DNA from: Brachybacterium sp.
GTDB taxonomy: Bacteria > Actinomycetota > Actinomycetes > Actinomycetales > Dermabacteraceae
Assembly: GCA_030451965.1 (NCBI GenBank)
Contig: JAKDNE010000090.1
Span: forward strand, 1 to 10,044
Reading direction: 5' to 3'
DNA: 10,044 nt
Part shown: positions 1 through 5,665 of the stretch, one piece after another
How the letters are laid out: the number at the start of each line of letters is the position of its first letter
Position numbering within the stretch: the first letter of the stretch is position 1
Notes under the pieces: model-generated
The model's input: only the letters and a program-made list of their open reading frames with translations
Told to the model about the DNA's origin: nothing
Databases searched by the model: none
Program-made: the position numbers and the translations under genes

Positions 1-7
1 ACGAAGG

Positions 8-30
8 ATCGACCGGAGGGACCGGTCGAT
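8..30. repeat. Perfect 9-bp hairpin upstream of the first gene
   Basis: ATCGACCGG (8-16) and CCGGTCGAT (22-30) are exact reverse complements separated by the 5-nt loop AGGGA. The hairpin lies 36 bp before the first start codon at 67. It may be the terminator of a gene left of the window (no T-run follows, as is common in high-GC actinobacteria) or a structure in the 5' leader of the first gene. The rest of 1-66 shows nothing else I can name apart from the ribosome binding site. Confidence 0.45.
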
Positions 31-66
31 GTGACCGGCCAGTGGGGCCGACCAGAGGGGGAGACG

Positions 67-612
67 ATGAGGACGATGAGAACGGTGCATCCGCATGACC
101 AGCCGGTGAGGCCGGCGATCGCGCTGCTGGTGGTGTCGGCGCTGCTGCTGGTGGTCTGGGTGGCCAGCGAACTGCTCCCGCGGATGTTCGTCGATGACCT
201 CGTGGAGGTGGGGCCCTCCGACGAGTTCACGGGCATGCTCAGGGTGATCACGCTGGTCCTCGTGTCGTTGGTGGTACTGATGCTCGGCCTCGGCCTGGCA
301 TCCCTCATCCTGGCCGTCGTGGTGGCGGTCAAGGGCGGTGGGAAGCTGAGGCTCGGAGCGGCACTGATGATCGCCGCAGTCCTCTTCAGCCTCGTGGTCT
401 CCTTCACCGTCACGGGGGACACCTCGCAATTGCCCGACGCGGCGGTCGCGGCCTCGAACGCCTTCTCGATCCTCGAATCGATCGTGAACGCGGCCCGAGC
501 CGTCGCCATGGTGGTCGGAGCCGTGCTGCTGGTGTTCGGAATCCGTGAGGTGCGCCAGCAGCGAGCGGAGCTCGCACGCACCCGAGCCCCGCAGCGGACC
601 GAACGGCCCTGA
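67..612 (+). CDS. Four-helix membrane protein, unknown function (paralogue 1)
   Basis: This is a 181-residue protein I cannot assign to a characterised family. Four hydrophobic segments are visible at about residues 18-38, 58-87, 96-116 and 138-159. A short charged N-terminus (MRTMRTVHPHDQPVRP) and a basic C-terminal tail (EVRQQRAELARTR) flank them. The ATG at 67 is chosen because AGGGGGAG (56-63) sits just upstream. The in-frame GTG at 31 would add 12 hydrophilic residues and has no ribosome binding site. The next gene, 34 bp downstream, encodes a clear paralogue: both share a QPxxPAIAL motif before helix 1, a GKLRxGA motif before helix 3, and GIRxVR after helix 4. The layout suggests one transcript with the following membrane protein and serine hydrolase. 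A DUF2975-like integral membrane protein is one possibility, untested. The gene is solid; the function is unknown. Confidence 0.85.
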   Translation: MRTMRTVHPHDQPVRPAIALLVVSALLLVVWVASELLPRMFVDDLVEVGPSDEFTGMLRVITLVLVSLVVLMLGLGLASLILAVVVAVKGGGKLRLGAALMIAAVLFSLVVSFTVTGDTSQLPDAAVAASNAFSILESIVNAARAVAMVVGAVLLVFGIREVRQQRAELARTRAPQRTERP

Positions 613-646
613 CGCCGGGAGCAGACCGGAGCAGGAAGGCGAGGCG

Positions 647-1198
647 ATGACGAGCACGATGAAGCAGGTTCCGCCCGAGAAGCAGCCGCTGAAGCCCGCG
701 ATCGCGCTGGTGATCATCTCGCTGGCGACGGTGCTGATGTCGGTGGTCGGCGTCGCGCTGGTGTATGGCTTCGCCGCGACCGGGGCCCTCGAGGACCTGG
801 CGCAGGATCAGGATCTGCTGGACGGGCAGGGTCTCGTGCTACGGATCGTTCTGATCGCGCTAGTGAGCGTGGGGCTCATCGCGATCACGGGCGCCATGAA
901 GCTGGCCTGGGTCGGCCTCGGGATCATCGTGGTGGTCAGGGGCGAGGGGAAGCTGCGGATCGGGGCGAGCCTGCTGCTCGCCACGGCGCTGTTCGGACTG
1001 TTCTTCTCCTTCTCCGTGGACGGGTCGATGCTCTCCGGGACGTTCGAGGACATCCTCTCGGTCCTCGTGATGCTGGCCGAGGTGGCCCGGTGGTGCGTGA
1101 TGATCGCCGGACTCGTGATCCTGGGGCTCGGGATCCGTGGCGTCCGCCGGGCGCGAGCGCGGCACCCGCTGAACCCTCGCGGAGCCGGGCTGCCATGA
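647..1198 (+). CDS. Four-helix membrane protein, unknown function (paralogue 2)
   Basis: This 183-residue integral membrane protein is a tandem duplicate of the upstream gene. Hydrophobic segments lie near residues 18-42, 64-98 (broken by a Lys near 85), 105-124 and 135-162. The repeated signature is KQPLKPAIAL near the N-terminus, GKLRIGASLL (101-110) and GIRGVRRAR at the end of the last helix. The ATG at 647 is preferred over a start at 545 because AGGAAGG (633-639) stands 7 nt upstream, and because 545 would overlap the previous gene and add a non-hydrophobic tail. The stop codon TGA (1196-1198) overlaps the ATG of the serine hydrolase gene as ATGA, which suggests translational coupling. 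The loop between helices 1 and 2 is acidic (ALEDLAQDQDLLDG), as in paralogue 1. No catalytic motif is visible, and the function is unknown. Confidence 0.87.
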   Translation: MTSTMKQVPPEKQPLKPAIALVIISLATVLMSVVGVALVYGFAATGALEDLAQDQDLLDGQGLVLRIVLIALVSVGLIAITGAMKLAWVGLGIIVVVRGEGKLRIGASLLLATALFGLFFSFSVDGSMLSGTFEDILSVLVMLAEVARWCVMIAGLVILGLGIRGVRRARARHPLNPRGAGLP

Positions 1199-2910
1199 CG
1201 CCTGCCGCCCGCGCGGCGCGCTCCGCGCCGGAATGGAGCCGCGGCGAGCCGCTCCATGACCCCTGGGCCCGCAGGAGTTCCGGGAAGACGCTGCGTGAGG
1301 CAGGCCCGGACGCCGTCGGCCTCGACTCCGGGGTGCTGGGCGGGCTGCCGGGGATCCTCCGTGCCGGGCTCGAGAACGATCCGCCCCGCTTCGCAGGGGC
1401 GTCCCTGCTGGTCGCCTCGCAGGCGGGGATCGCCTACGAGCACGCCGACGGGTATGCGCTGCGCTGGAAGGATGCCTCCACCGAGCTGCCCGAGGACCAG
1501 TGGCTCCCCGCCCGCACCGACACGATCTACGATCTCGCCTCGATCTCGAAGATCTTCACCGCGACCGCCGTGATGCAGCACGTCGAACAGGGGCTGCTGC
1601 GACTCGAGGACCGCGTCGCCGACCACCTCCCGCGCTTCTCCGAGAACGGCAAGGGCGAGGTCACCGTCCAGCAGCTGCTCACACACGTCAGCGGGCTCCC
1701 GCCCTTCATCAACCTCTACTCCGCCTATCCGGACATCCCCTCCCGCCTCGATGCTGTGCTCACGGCCCGGCCGACCTCCCCTCCCGGCACCGAGTACGTG
1801 TACTCCGACCTGGGGCTGATCACGCTGGGGCTGATCGTCGAGAAGCTCTCTGGGCAGGGCCTGGACGAGTACGTTCGCGAGCACATCACCGCTCCGCTGG
1901 GGATGACCGAGACGAGGTACAACCCGCCCGCGGAGCTGAAGGACAGGATCGCCGCGACCGAGTACGTGGACTACTACGGGTACCTCGTGCACGGCCATGT
2001 CCACGACGAGAACGCCTATTCGCTCGGCGGGGTGGCGGGGCATGCCGGAGTGTTCTCCACCGCTCGGGATCTTGCGGTGTTCGCCCAGATGTTCCTGGGC
2101 GGGGGCCGCTACGGCGATGCACGGATCCTCGAGATCGGCACCGTCCAGGACATGTTCACCGACCGCATCGCCGAGGTGACCGGGGTGGGCGGTGCCCGGC
2201 GCGGCCTCGGCCCGGAGCTCTCGGCCTGGTACTACCACGCCGGTCTGACCAGCCCGTACAGCGGCGTGCACACCGGTTTCACCGGCACCTCGCTGGTCAT
2301 CGACCCACTCACCGACACGATCGTCATCCTGCTGACGAACTCGGTGCATCCCACCCGGGAGTGGTCCACCACCTCGGTCACCCGCCGCGAGGTCTCCACC
2401 TGCGTCGCGCAGGCGCTCGGAGTGGTCCCGCGGCAGGTCCGTGGAGGCTGGCACGCAGGTGATGCGGACGCGAGCAGCGCGACGCTGAGCCTCGCGGTGG
2501 ATCTGGAGGCGAACGCCGCAGAACTGCGCATCGACCTGTTCACCCACCTCGAGACCACCTACGACGTCCTCGCCGTCGAGGCGTCCGCCGACCAGGGGGA
2601 GACCTGGCTGCCGCTCCCCGGCCGCCTCGAGGCGAGGCACGAGGACGCGGTCGAGGTGGCGGATGGGCAGATCACCGGCTGGGGACGGCGCGTGGCGTGG
2701 GACGGCGCGTTCGCGCTCACCGACAGCGACACCCCGCTCGTCGGCGAGGTGCAGATCCGCCTGCGTCTGACCACGGACGGCTCCACCCGCGGTCTCGGCG
2801 CCTGGGTGGGGCGGCTCCGCGTGCTCGATGACGGCCAGGAGCTGTTCGACTCGGACCGGCCCGATGACCGCCGGGAGGTCGTCGCCGACGGCTGGGTGCT
2901 CGACGGCTGA
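1195..2910 (+). CDS. Class C beta-lactamase-related serine hydrolase with beta-rich C-terminal domain
   Basis: This 571-residue protein belongs to the beta-lactamase/DD-peptidase (PF00144) fold. The active-site motifs are all present: S116-I-S-K119 (SxxK), Y203-S-D205 (YxN position, with Asp as in several esterase-like members) and H359-T-G361 (KTG position). The stretch VHDENAYSLGGVAGHAGVFST (about 269-289) is characteristic of the YbbE-like group of serine hydrolases, which in other bacteria can lie near peptidoglycan-recycling genes. Residues about 422-571 form a separate, strand-rich region with a DVLAVEASADQGETWLPL segment that looks like a beta-sandwich (immune inhibitor A/MAM-like). 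I see no signal peptide, so an intracellular location or non-classical export must be assumed. The start at 1195 is supported by the ATGA overlap with the upstream gene and GGAG at 1181-1184. The substrate could be a peptidoglycan peptide or an ester; the sequence does not decide. Confidence 0.93.
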   Translation: MTPAARAARSAPEWSRGEPLHDPWARRSSGKTLREAGPDAVGLDSGVLGGLPGILRAGLENDPPRFAGASLLVASQAGIAYEHADGYALRWKDASTELPEDQWLPARTDTIYDLASISKIFTATAVMQHVEQGLLRLEDRVADHLPRFSENGKGEVTVQQLLTHVSGLPPFINLYSAYPDIPSRLDAVLTARPTSPPGTEYVYSDLGLITLGLIVEKLSGQGLDEYVREHITAPLGMTETRYNPPAELKDRIAATEYVDYYGYLVHGHVHDENAYSLGGVAGHAGVFSTARDLAVFAQMFLGGGRYGDARILEIGTVQDMFTDRIAEVTGVGGARRGLGPELSAWYYHAGLTSPYSGVHTGFTGTSLVIDPLTDTIVILLTNSVHPTREWSTTSVTRREVSTCVAQALGVVPRQVRGGWHAGDADASSATLSLAVDLEANAAELRIDLFTHLETTYDVLAVEASADQGETWLPLPGRLEARHEDAVEVADGQITGWGRRVAWDGAFALTDSDTPLVGEVQIRLRLTTDGSTRGLGAWVGRLRVLDDGQELFDSDRPDDRREVVADGWVLDG

Positions 2911-2930
2911 GTGCTCGACGGCTGGGGGAC
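2886..2930 (+). repeat. 15-bp tandem repeat across the serine hydrolase stop codon
   Basis: Three consecutive 15-bp units begin with CGACGGCTG at 2886, 2901 and 2916. The first two differ at one base (CGACGGCTGGGTGCT and CGACGGCTGAGTGCT), and the third diverges after the first ten bases. The single G-to-A difference turns TGG in unit 1 into the TGA stop in unit 2, so the C-terminus DGWVLDG is encoded by the repeat itself. Confidence 0.8.
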
Positions 2931-2941
2931 GCACTGTCTCT

Positions 2942-2985
2942 GGGTCGCCGGCCCGGGGGCGAACGGCCTGCGGGCCGGCCGACCC
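2942..2985. terminator. Strong hairpin between convergent genes, probable bidirectional terminator
   Basis: Bases 2942-2955 pair with 2971-2985 to give a 14-bp, almost all G/C stem with one bulged C (2979) and a 15-nt loop. It lies in the 117-bp gap between the convergent serine hydrolase (ends 2910) and glutathione peroxidase (ends 3028) genes. There is no U-tract on either side, which is usual for terminators in high-GC actinobacteria. Just to the right, GGCGCGTGCG occurs twice (2986-2995 and 3004-3013). The rest of the gap holds nothing else I recognise. Confidence 0.55.
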
Positions 2986-3027
2986 GGCGCGTGCGAGCGA
3001 CTGGGCGCGTGCGGCCGACGGGGCGGG

Positions 3028-3519
3028 TCAGCCGCGAGCGGCGAGCAGGGCCTCGATGTCGTCGGTGAGGTCCGCCGGCTCCACCGCGGGCCCGTACCGG
3101 TGCTGCACCGTGCCGTCGGGACCGAGCAGGAACTTCGCGAAGTTCCACTCGATGTCACCGGCCGGGATCTCCTCCCCGTGCGCGCCGGTGAGCCACTGGA
3201 ACAGCGGATGGGCGTCCTCCCCGTTGACCTCGACCTTCGCGAACATCGAGAAGGTGACGCCGTAGTTCACCCGGCAGAACTCGGAGATCCCGGCCTCGCC
3301 GCCGGGCTCCTGGTGCATGAACTGGTCGCAGGGGAAGCCGAGCACCGTCAGTCCCTGCTCGCCGAAGCGTTCGTGCAGCGTCTGCAGCCCGGCGTACTGC
3401 GGCGTGAGACCGCACTTGCTGGCGGTGTTGACCACCAGCACGACGGTGCCCAGGTGGTCCGCGAGCGGCTGCTCCTGGCCCGTGATCGTGGTGGCGGTGA
3501 CGTCGGCGAGAGTCGTCAT
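3028..3519 (-). CDS. Glutathione peroxidase family thiol peroxidase (Cys type)
   Basis: This is a 163-residue cytoplasmic thioredoxin-fold peroxidase that reduces hydrogen peroxide or organic hydroperoxides. The signature NTASKCGLTPQY carries the peroxidatic Cys36. The rest of the catalytic tetrad is Gln70 (in QEPGG), Trp125 and Asn126 (in WNFAKF). Cys64 (in GFPCDQF) and Cys82 (in EFCRVNYG) sit where thioredoxin-dependent relatives such as yeast Gpx3 and E. coli BtuE carry their additional cysteines. This suggests thioredoxin rather than glutathione as reductant, which also fits actinobacteria that lack glutathione. The GFPCNQF motif has Asp65 in place of the usual Asn. The ATG at 3519 is preferred over one at 3585 because family members begin a few residues before the first beta strand. 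A -10-like CACAAT lies 6 nt upstream, so the transcript may be leaderless. It is divergent from the HNH endonuclease gene. Confidence 0.95.
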   Translation of the reverse strand: MTTLADVTATTITGQEQPLADHLGTVVLVVNTASKCGLTPQYAGLQTLHERFGEQGLTVLGFPCDQFMHQEPGGEAGISEFCRVNYGVTFSMFAKVEVNGEDAHPLFQWLTGAHGEEIPAGDIEWNFAKFLLGPDGTVQHRYGPAVEPADLTDDIEALLAARG

Positions 3520-3525
3520 GGCTCC

Positions 3526-3531
3526 ATTGTG
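3526..3531 (-). promoter_or_regulatory. Candidate -10 element of the peroxidase gene (leaderless)
   Basis: On the minus strand CACAAT (3531-3526) is followed after 6 nt by the ATG of the peroxidase. Transcription starting 7 nt after the hexamer would begin on the start codon. No convincing -35 is visible, and the nearest purine-rich stretch, GGAG, lies only 2 nt before ATG, too close for an ordinary ribosome binding site. Confidence 0.4.
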
Positions 3532-3557
3532 GTCCCTGGGTCGGGTCGTCCCTGGGT
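3532..3557. repeat. Direct repeat GTCCCTGGGT, period 16, in a divergent promoter region
   Basis: GTCCCTGGGT occurs at 3532-3541 and again, identically, at 3548-3557, spaced 6 bp apart. The core CCCTGGG is partly palindromic. The pair lies directly upstream of the candidate -10 of the peroxidase gene, where an operator could act. No regulator is identified. Confidence 0.5.
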
Positions 3558-3641
3558 GATGCCCGTCCGTCGACCGTTCCTCCACAGCATCCCTTGATCC
3601 ACAATCCCGTGCCGCCCCTTTCGCCCGCTCCCACCTGCGGT

Positions 3642-3647
3642 GACGAT
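3642..3647 (+). promoter_or_regulatory. Candidate -10 element of the HNH gene (leaderless)
   Basis: GACGAT ends 6 nt before the ATG at 3654. It has A at position 2 and T at position 6, the two best-conserved -10 bases, but lacks T at position 1. GGAG (3648-3651) is only 2 nt from ATG, so a leaderless message is at least as likely as a conventional one. Confidence 0.3.
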
Positions 3648-3653
3648 GGAGCC

Positions 3654-5390
3654 ATGACCAGCTCGCCGCGCGTTCCCGGCCCTGAGGGAGAGTTCTCCCC
3701 TCAGGCGCTCCTGGACGGTCTGCGCGAGCAGGGTCCGGCCGCGCTCTCCGAGGCGCTCGGGGATCTGGCCCATCTCCTGCAGGAGATCGCAGGGGATCCC
3801 GGGGAGGCGTTCGCGCTCGAGGGCAGGGCTCGCAGGGAGTTCACGACCCTGCTCGGCAACCTGCAGGCGTGCGCTTCAGCGATGGAAGCGCTCGAGGCGC
3901 GCTCGGTGATCGCGCTGCGGGACATCACCCGTCGCGACCGGCATGCCTCCACCCGCGACCGCGCGGCGCACGAGGCCGGTGCCGAGCCGTCACGGACAGC
4001 GGTCGAGGAGGTCGCCGACAGCGCCACGAAGGATGACCTCTCGCTCATCACCCGACGCTCACCGCACATGGCCGGTCGCACCCTGGCCTCCGCGCAGCGG
4101 CTGGTCGAGGTCCTGCCCCGGATGATGGATGCGCTGCGGATGGGAAAGATCAGCAGCGATGCCGCCTATGCCGTGGCCGGTGCCGCTTCCGTCCTGACTC
4201 CGGATCTCGCCCGCGACGTGGACCGCAGGCTCGACGAACGGCTCCCCGAGTTCGATGGCGCGGGCACCCGGCGCTGGGCGGATGCGGTGGCGACCATCGC
4301 CGGTGAGCTCGACCCCGAGGGGGCCACCCTTCGCCACCGCCGGGCGCTCAGGGAGCGTCGCGTGACGATGAGGCCCGGCCAGCACGGCATGGCCACACTG
4401 TCCGCCAGGCTCTCCGCGATCGATGCCGCCCGGATCCACAAGCGCTTCTCGCTCGAGGCCGAACGACGCCGCGCCGCGGGGGCACGGGAGGGCCACGGTG
4501 CCGTCATGGCCGACGCCCTCACCGACACCCTGCTCGGACGGGACGAGAACGCCGCCCCCGGGATCCTCGACATCGGCCTGATCATCACGGACCGTGCCCT
4601 GTTCCGTCCCGATGCGGGCGACACCGCCCATCTCGAGGGCTACGGGCCCGTCCCCGCCGAGGCGGTCCGCCAGCAGTTGCGCGCCGCCACCTCCGAGCCC
4701 GCGGACCCGGCCGAGGACCCCTACGGTGCCGACGGCCCCGCGGTGCGCGCCGAGCTGCGCCGCCTGTACACGCACCCGATCACCGGCGAGCTGGTCGCGA
4801 TGGACTCGACCGCCCGTGCCTTCCCACCCGCCATGCGGCGCTTCCTGACCTGGCGAGACACCACGTGCCGCGGCCCGCACTGCAACGCGGCCATCCGCCA
4901 GAGCGACCACATCGACCCGGTCTCCCGAGGCGGGCCCACCAGCCTGGACAACGGGCAGGGCCTGTGCGGGCACTGCAACAAGAAGGAGACGAGCGCCGCG
5001 AACGTCGAGCGGATCGAGGACTCCGACGGGTCCGGCCACCGCGTGGAATGGACCGGTCACTCCGGCACCAGCCGGATCTCCACCCCGACCCCGCTGCACT
5101 GGCCGTACCGCCCTGGGCCCGGGGACCCTCCGACGGGCGGGACGCCCGCCGAGGATCCCTCGGCCGACGATGCTCCGGTCGATGACGTGCCGGGAAGCGC
5201 GCGGAGGATCATTCCACGCCGGCCTCGACGAGCTGCAGCGCCGCCTCCGCCGCCGCCTCCAGCACCCCGGCCTCCGGGACGCAGCGGGAGAGCAACCAGC
5301 GCCGTACCCGAGGTGGGTCCAGTCCGGCGAGTTCCGCCATCCGGTCGGCGAAGGGACCGGGCCGAGCCAGCAGACGATCCGGATCATTGA
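3654..5390 (+). CDS. DUF222 domain HNH endonuclease (13E12-type)
   Basis: This is a 578-residue protein of the actinobacterial DUF222-HNH family, probably a DNA-cutting enzyme whose biological role is unsettled. The helical DUF222 region covers about residues 20-330 (ALEARSVIALRDITRR, then RSPHMAGRTLASAQRLVE and KISSDAAYAVAGA). The HNH domain is compact and intact: C405-x4-C410, D418-H419-I420, N433 and C438-G-H-C441-N, so zinc and metal ligands are present. The start at 3654 drops a low-quality 20-residue extension from 3594. The last part is odd. After about residue 475 the chain is Pro/Arg-rich and low in complexity, and codons from 5209 to the stop are antisense to a decayed kinase gene, including a run of seven prolines that is the reverse of its Ala-rich end. 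The original C-terminus may have been nearer 5150-5209. Confidence 0.92.
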   Translation: MTSSPRVPGPEGEFSPQALLDGLREQGPAALSEALGDLAHLLQEIAGDPGEAFALEGRARREFTTLLGNLQACASAMEALEARSVIALRDITRRDRHASTRDRAAHEAGAEPSRTAVEEVADSATKDDLSLITRRSPHMAGRTLASAQRLVEVLPRMMDALRMGKISSDAAYAVAGAASVLTPDLARDVDRRLDERLPEFDGAGTRRWADAVATIAGELDPEGATLRHRRALRERRVTMRPGQHGMATLSARLSAIDAARIHKRFSLEAERRRAAGAREGHGAVMADALTDTLLGRDENAAPGILDIGLIITDRALFRPDAGDTAHLEGYGPVPAEAVRQQLRAATSEPADPAEDPYGADGPAVRAELRRLYTHPITGELVAMDSTARAFPPAMRRFLTWRDTTCRGPHCNAAIRQSDHIDPVSRGGPTSLDNGQGLCGHCNKKETSAANVERIEDSDGSGHRVEWTGHSGTSRISTPTPLHWPYRPGPGDPPTGGTPAEDPSADDAPVDDVPGSARRIIPRRPRRAAAPPPPPPPAPRPPGRSGRATSAVPEVGPVRRVPPSGRRRDRAEPADDPDH

Positions 5391-5665
5391 GCATGTGCTG
5401 CAGCCCGTCGAAGTGCGGGTCGCCCACATACGCTTCGGGTCGATGAGCACCCACTGCCGCACGGACTCCTCGGAGCCTGTCCCCACAACCGCACTACGAG
5501 CAGCGACGTCACCACCATCGATGTCACCACCAGTGACACCGCCAGCGCTGGTGCCGCGCCGTCGACGTCCCGCACCGGGGCCACCCAGGCACCGGAACCA
5601 CCGGGTAGGAACGGGGCATCGGCGAGCCGCGGCGGCACCGGATGGCCGGCGACGCGCCCGGTCAT
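5209..5665 (-). pseudogene. Decayed APH(6)-like aminoglycoside/hydroxyurea phosphotransferase
   Basis: Read on the minus strand, an ATG at 5665 opens GHPVPPRLADAPFL and then GSGAWVAPVRDVDG. This resembles the N-terminal lobe of the APH(6)/hydroxyurea resistance kinase family. The frame then becomes unrelated (VVTSMVVTSLLVV). About 30 codons later, in another frame, VRQWVLIDPK appears (5433-5462). Loss of one G after AAG (near 5433) shifts into a third frame that continues AYVGDPHFDGLQHML, then AELAGLDPPRVRRWLLSRCV, to a stop at 5209. Joined, this gives the family's IDPKxYVGDPxxD motif and C-terminal end. Intact relatives are roughly 280-300 residues, so about half, including the catalytic loop, is missing. 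All three frames are needed, so no working kinase can be made. The ATG overlaps the upstream hydrolase stop as ATGA, so it was the second gene of that operon. Confidence 0.75.
5505..5540. repeat. 15-bp tandem repeat and small hairpin at the kinase deletion scar
   Basis: Units of period 15 run from 5505: GACGTCACCACCATC (5505-5519), GATGTCACCACCAGT (5520-5534) and a partial GACACC. Within them TGTCAC (5522-5527) and GTGACA (5533-5538) form a perfect 6-bp hairpin with a CACCA loop. The block sits where recognisable kinase sequence is interrupted. Confidence 0.7.

Noticed and set aside
31..66. GTG start at 31 for the first membrane protein
   Set aside because: It has no ribosome binding site and sits at the foot of the 8-30 hairpin. 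The ATG at 67 has AGGGGGAG upstream and matches the N-terminal length of the paralogue.
808..2934. Long minus-strand open frame (708 codons)
   Set aside because: It is the antisense of the paralogue 2 and serine hydrolase genes. Its composition is Arg/Gly/Asp/Val-rich without any domain, while the plus strand carries all three catalytic motifs in order.
2911..3597. Readthrough extension of the first serine hydrolase to 3597
   Set aside because: The frame after TGA soon becomes antisense to the peroxidase gene and passes through the terminator hairpin. Only the local repeat is noteworthy.
4059..5486. Minus-strand open frame of 475 codons
   Set aside because: Only its first codons (VRQWVLIDPK) are real kinase remnant. 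The remainder is antisense to the DUF222-HNH gene.
5505..5540. Possible CRISPR-like array
   Set aside because: The units are contiguous with no spacers and there are fewer than three copies. It is a simple tandem repeat.
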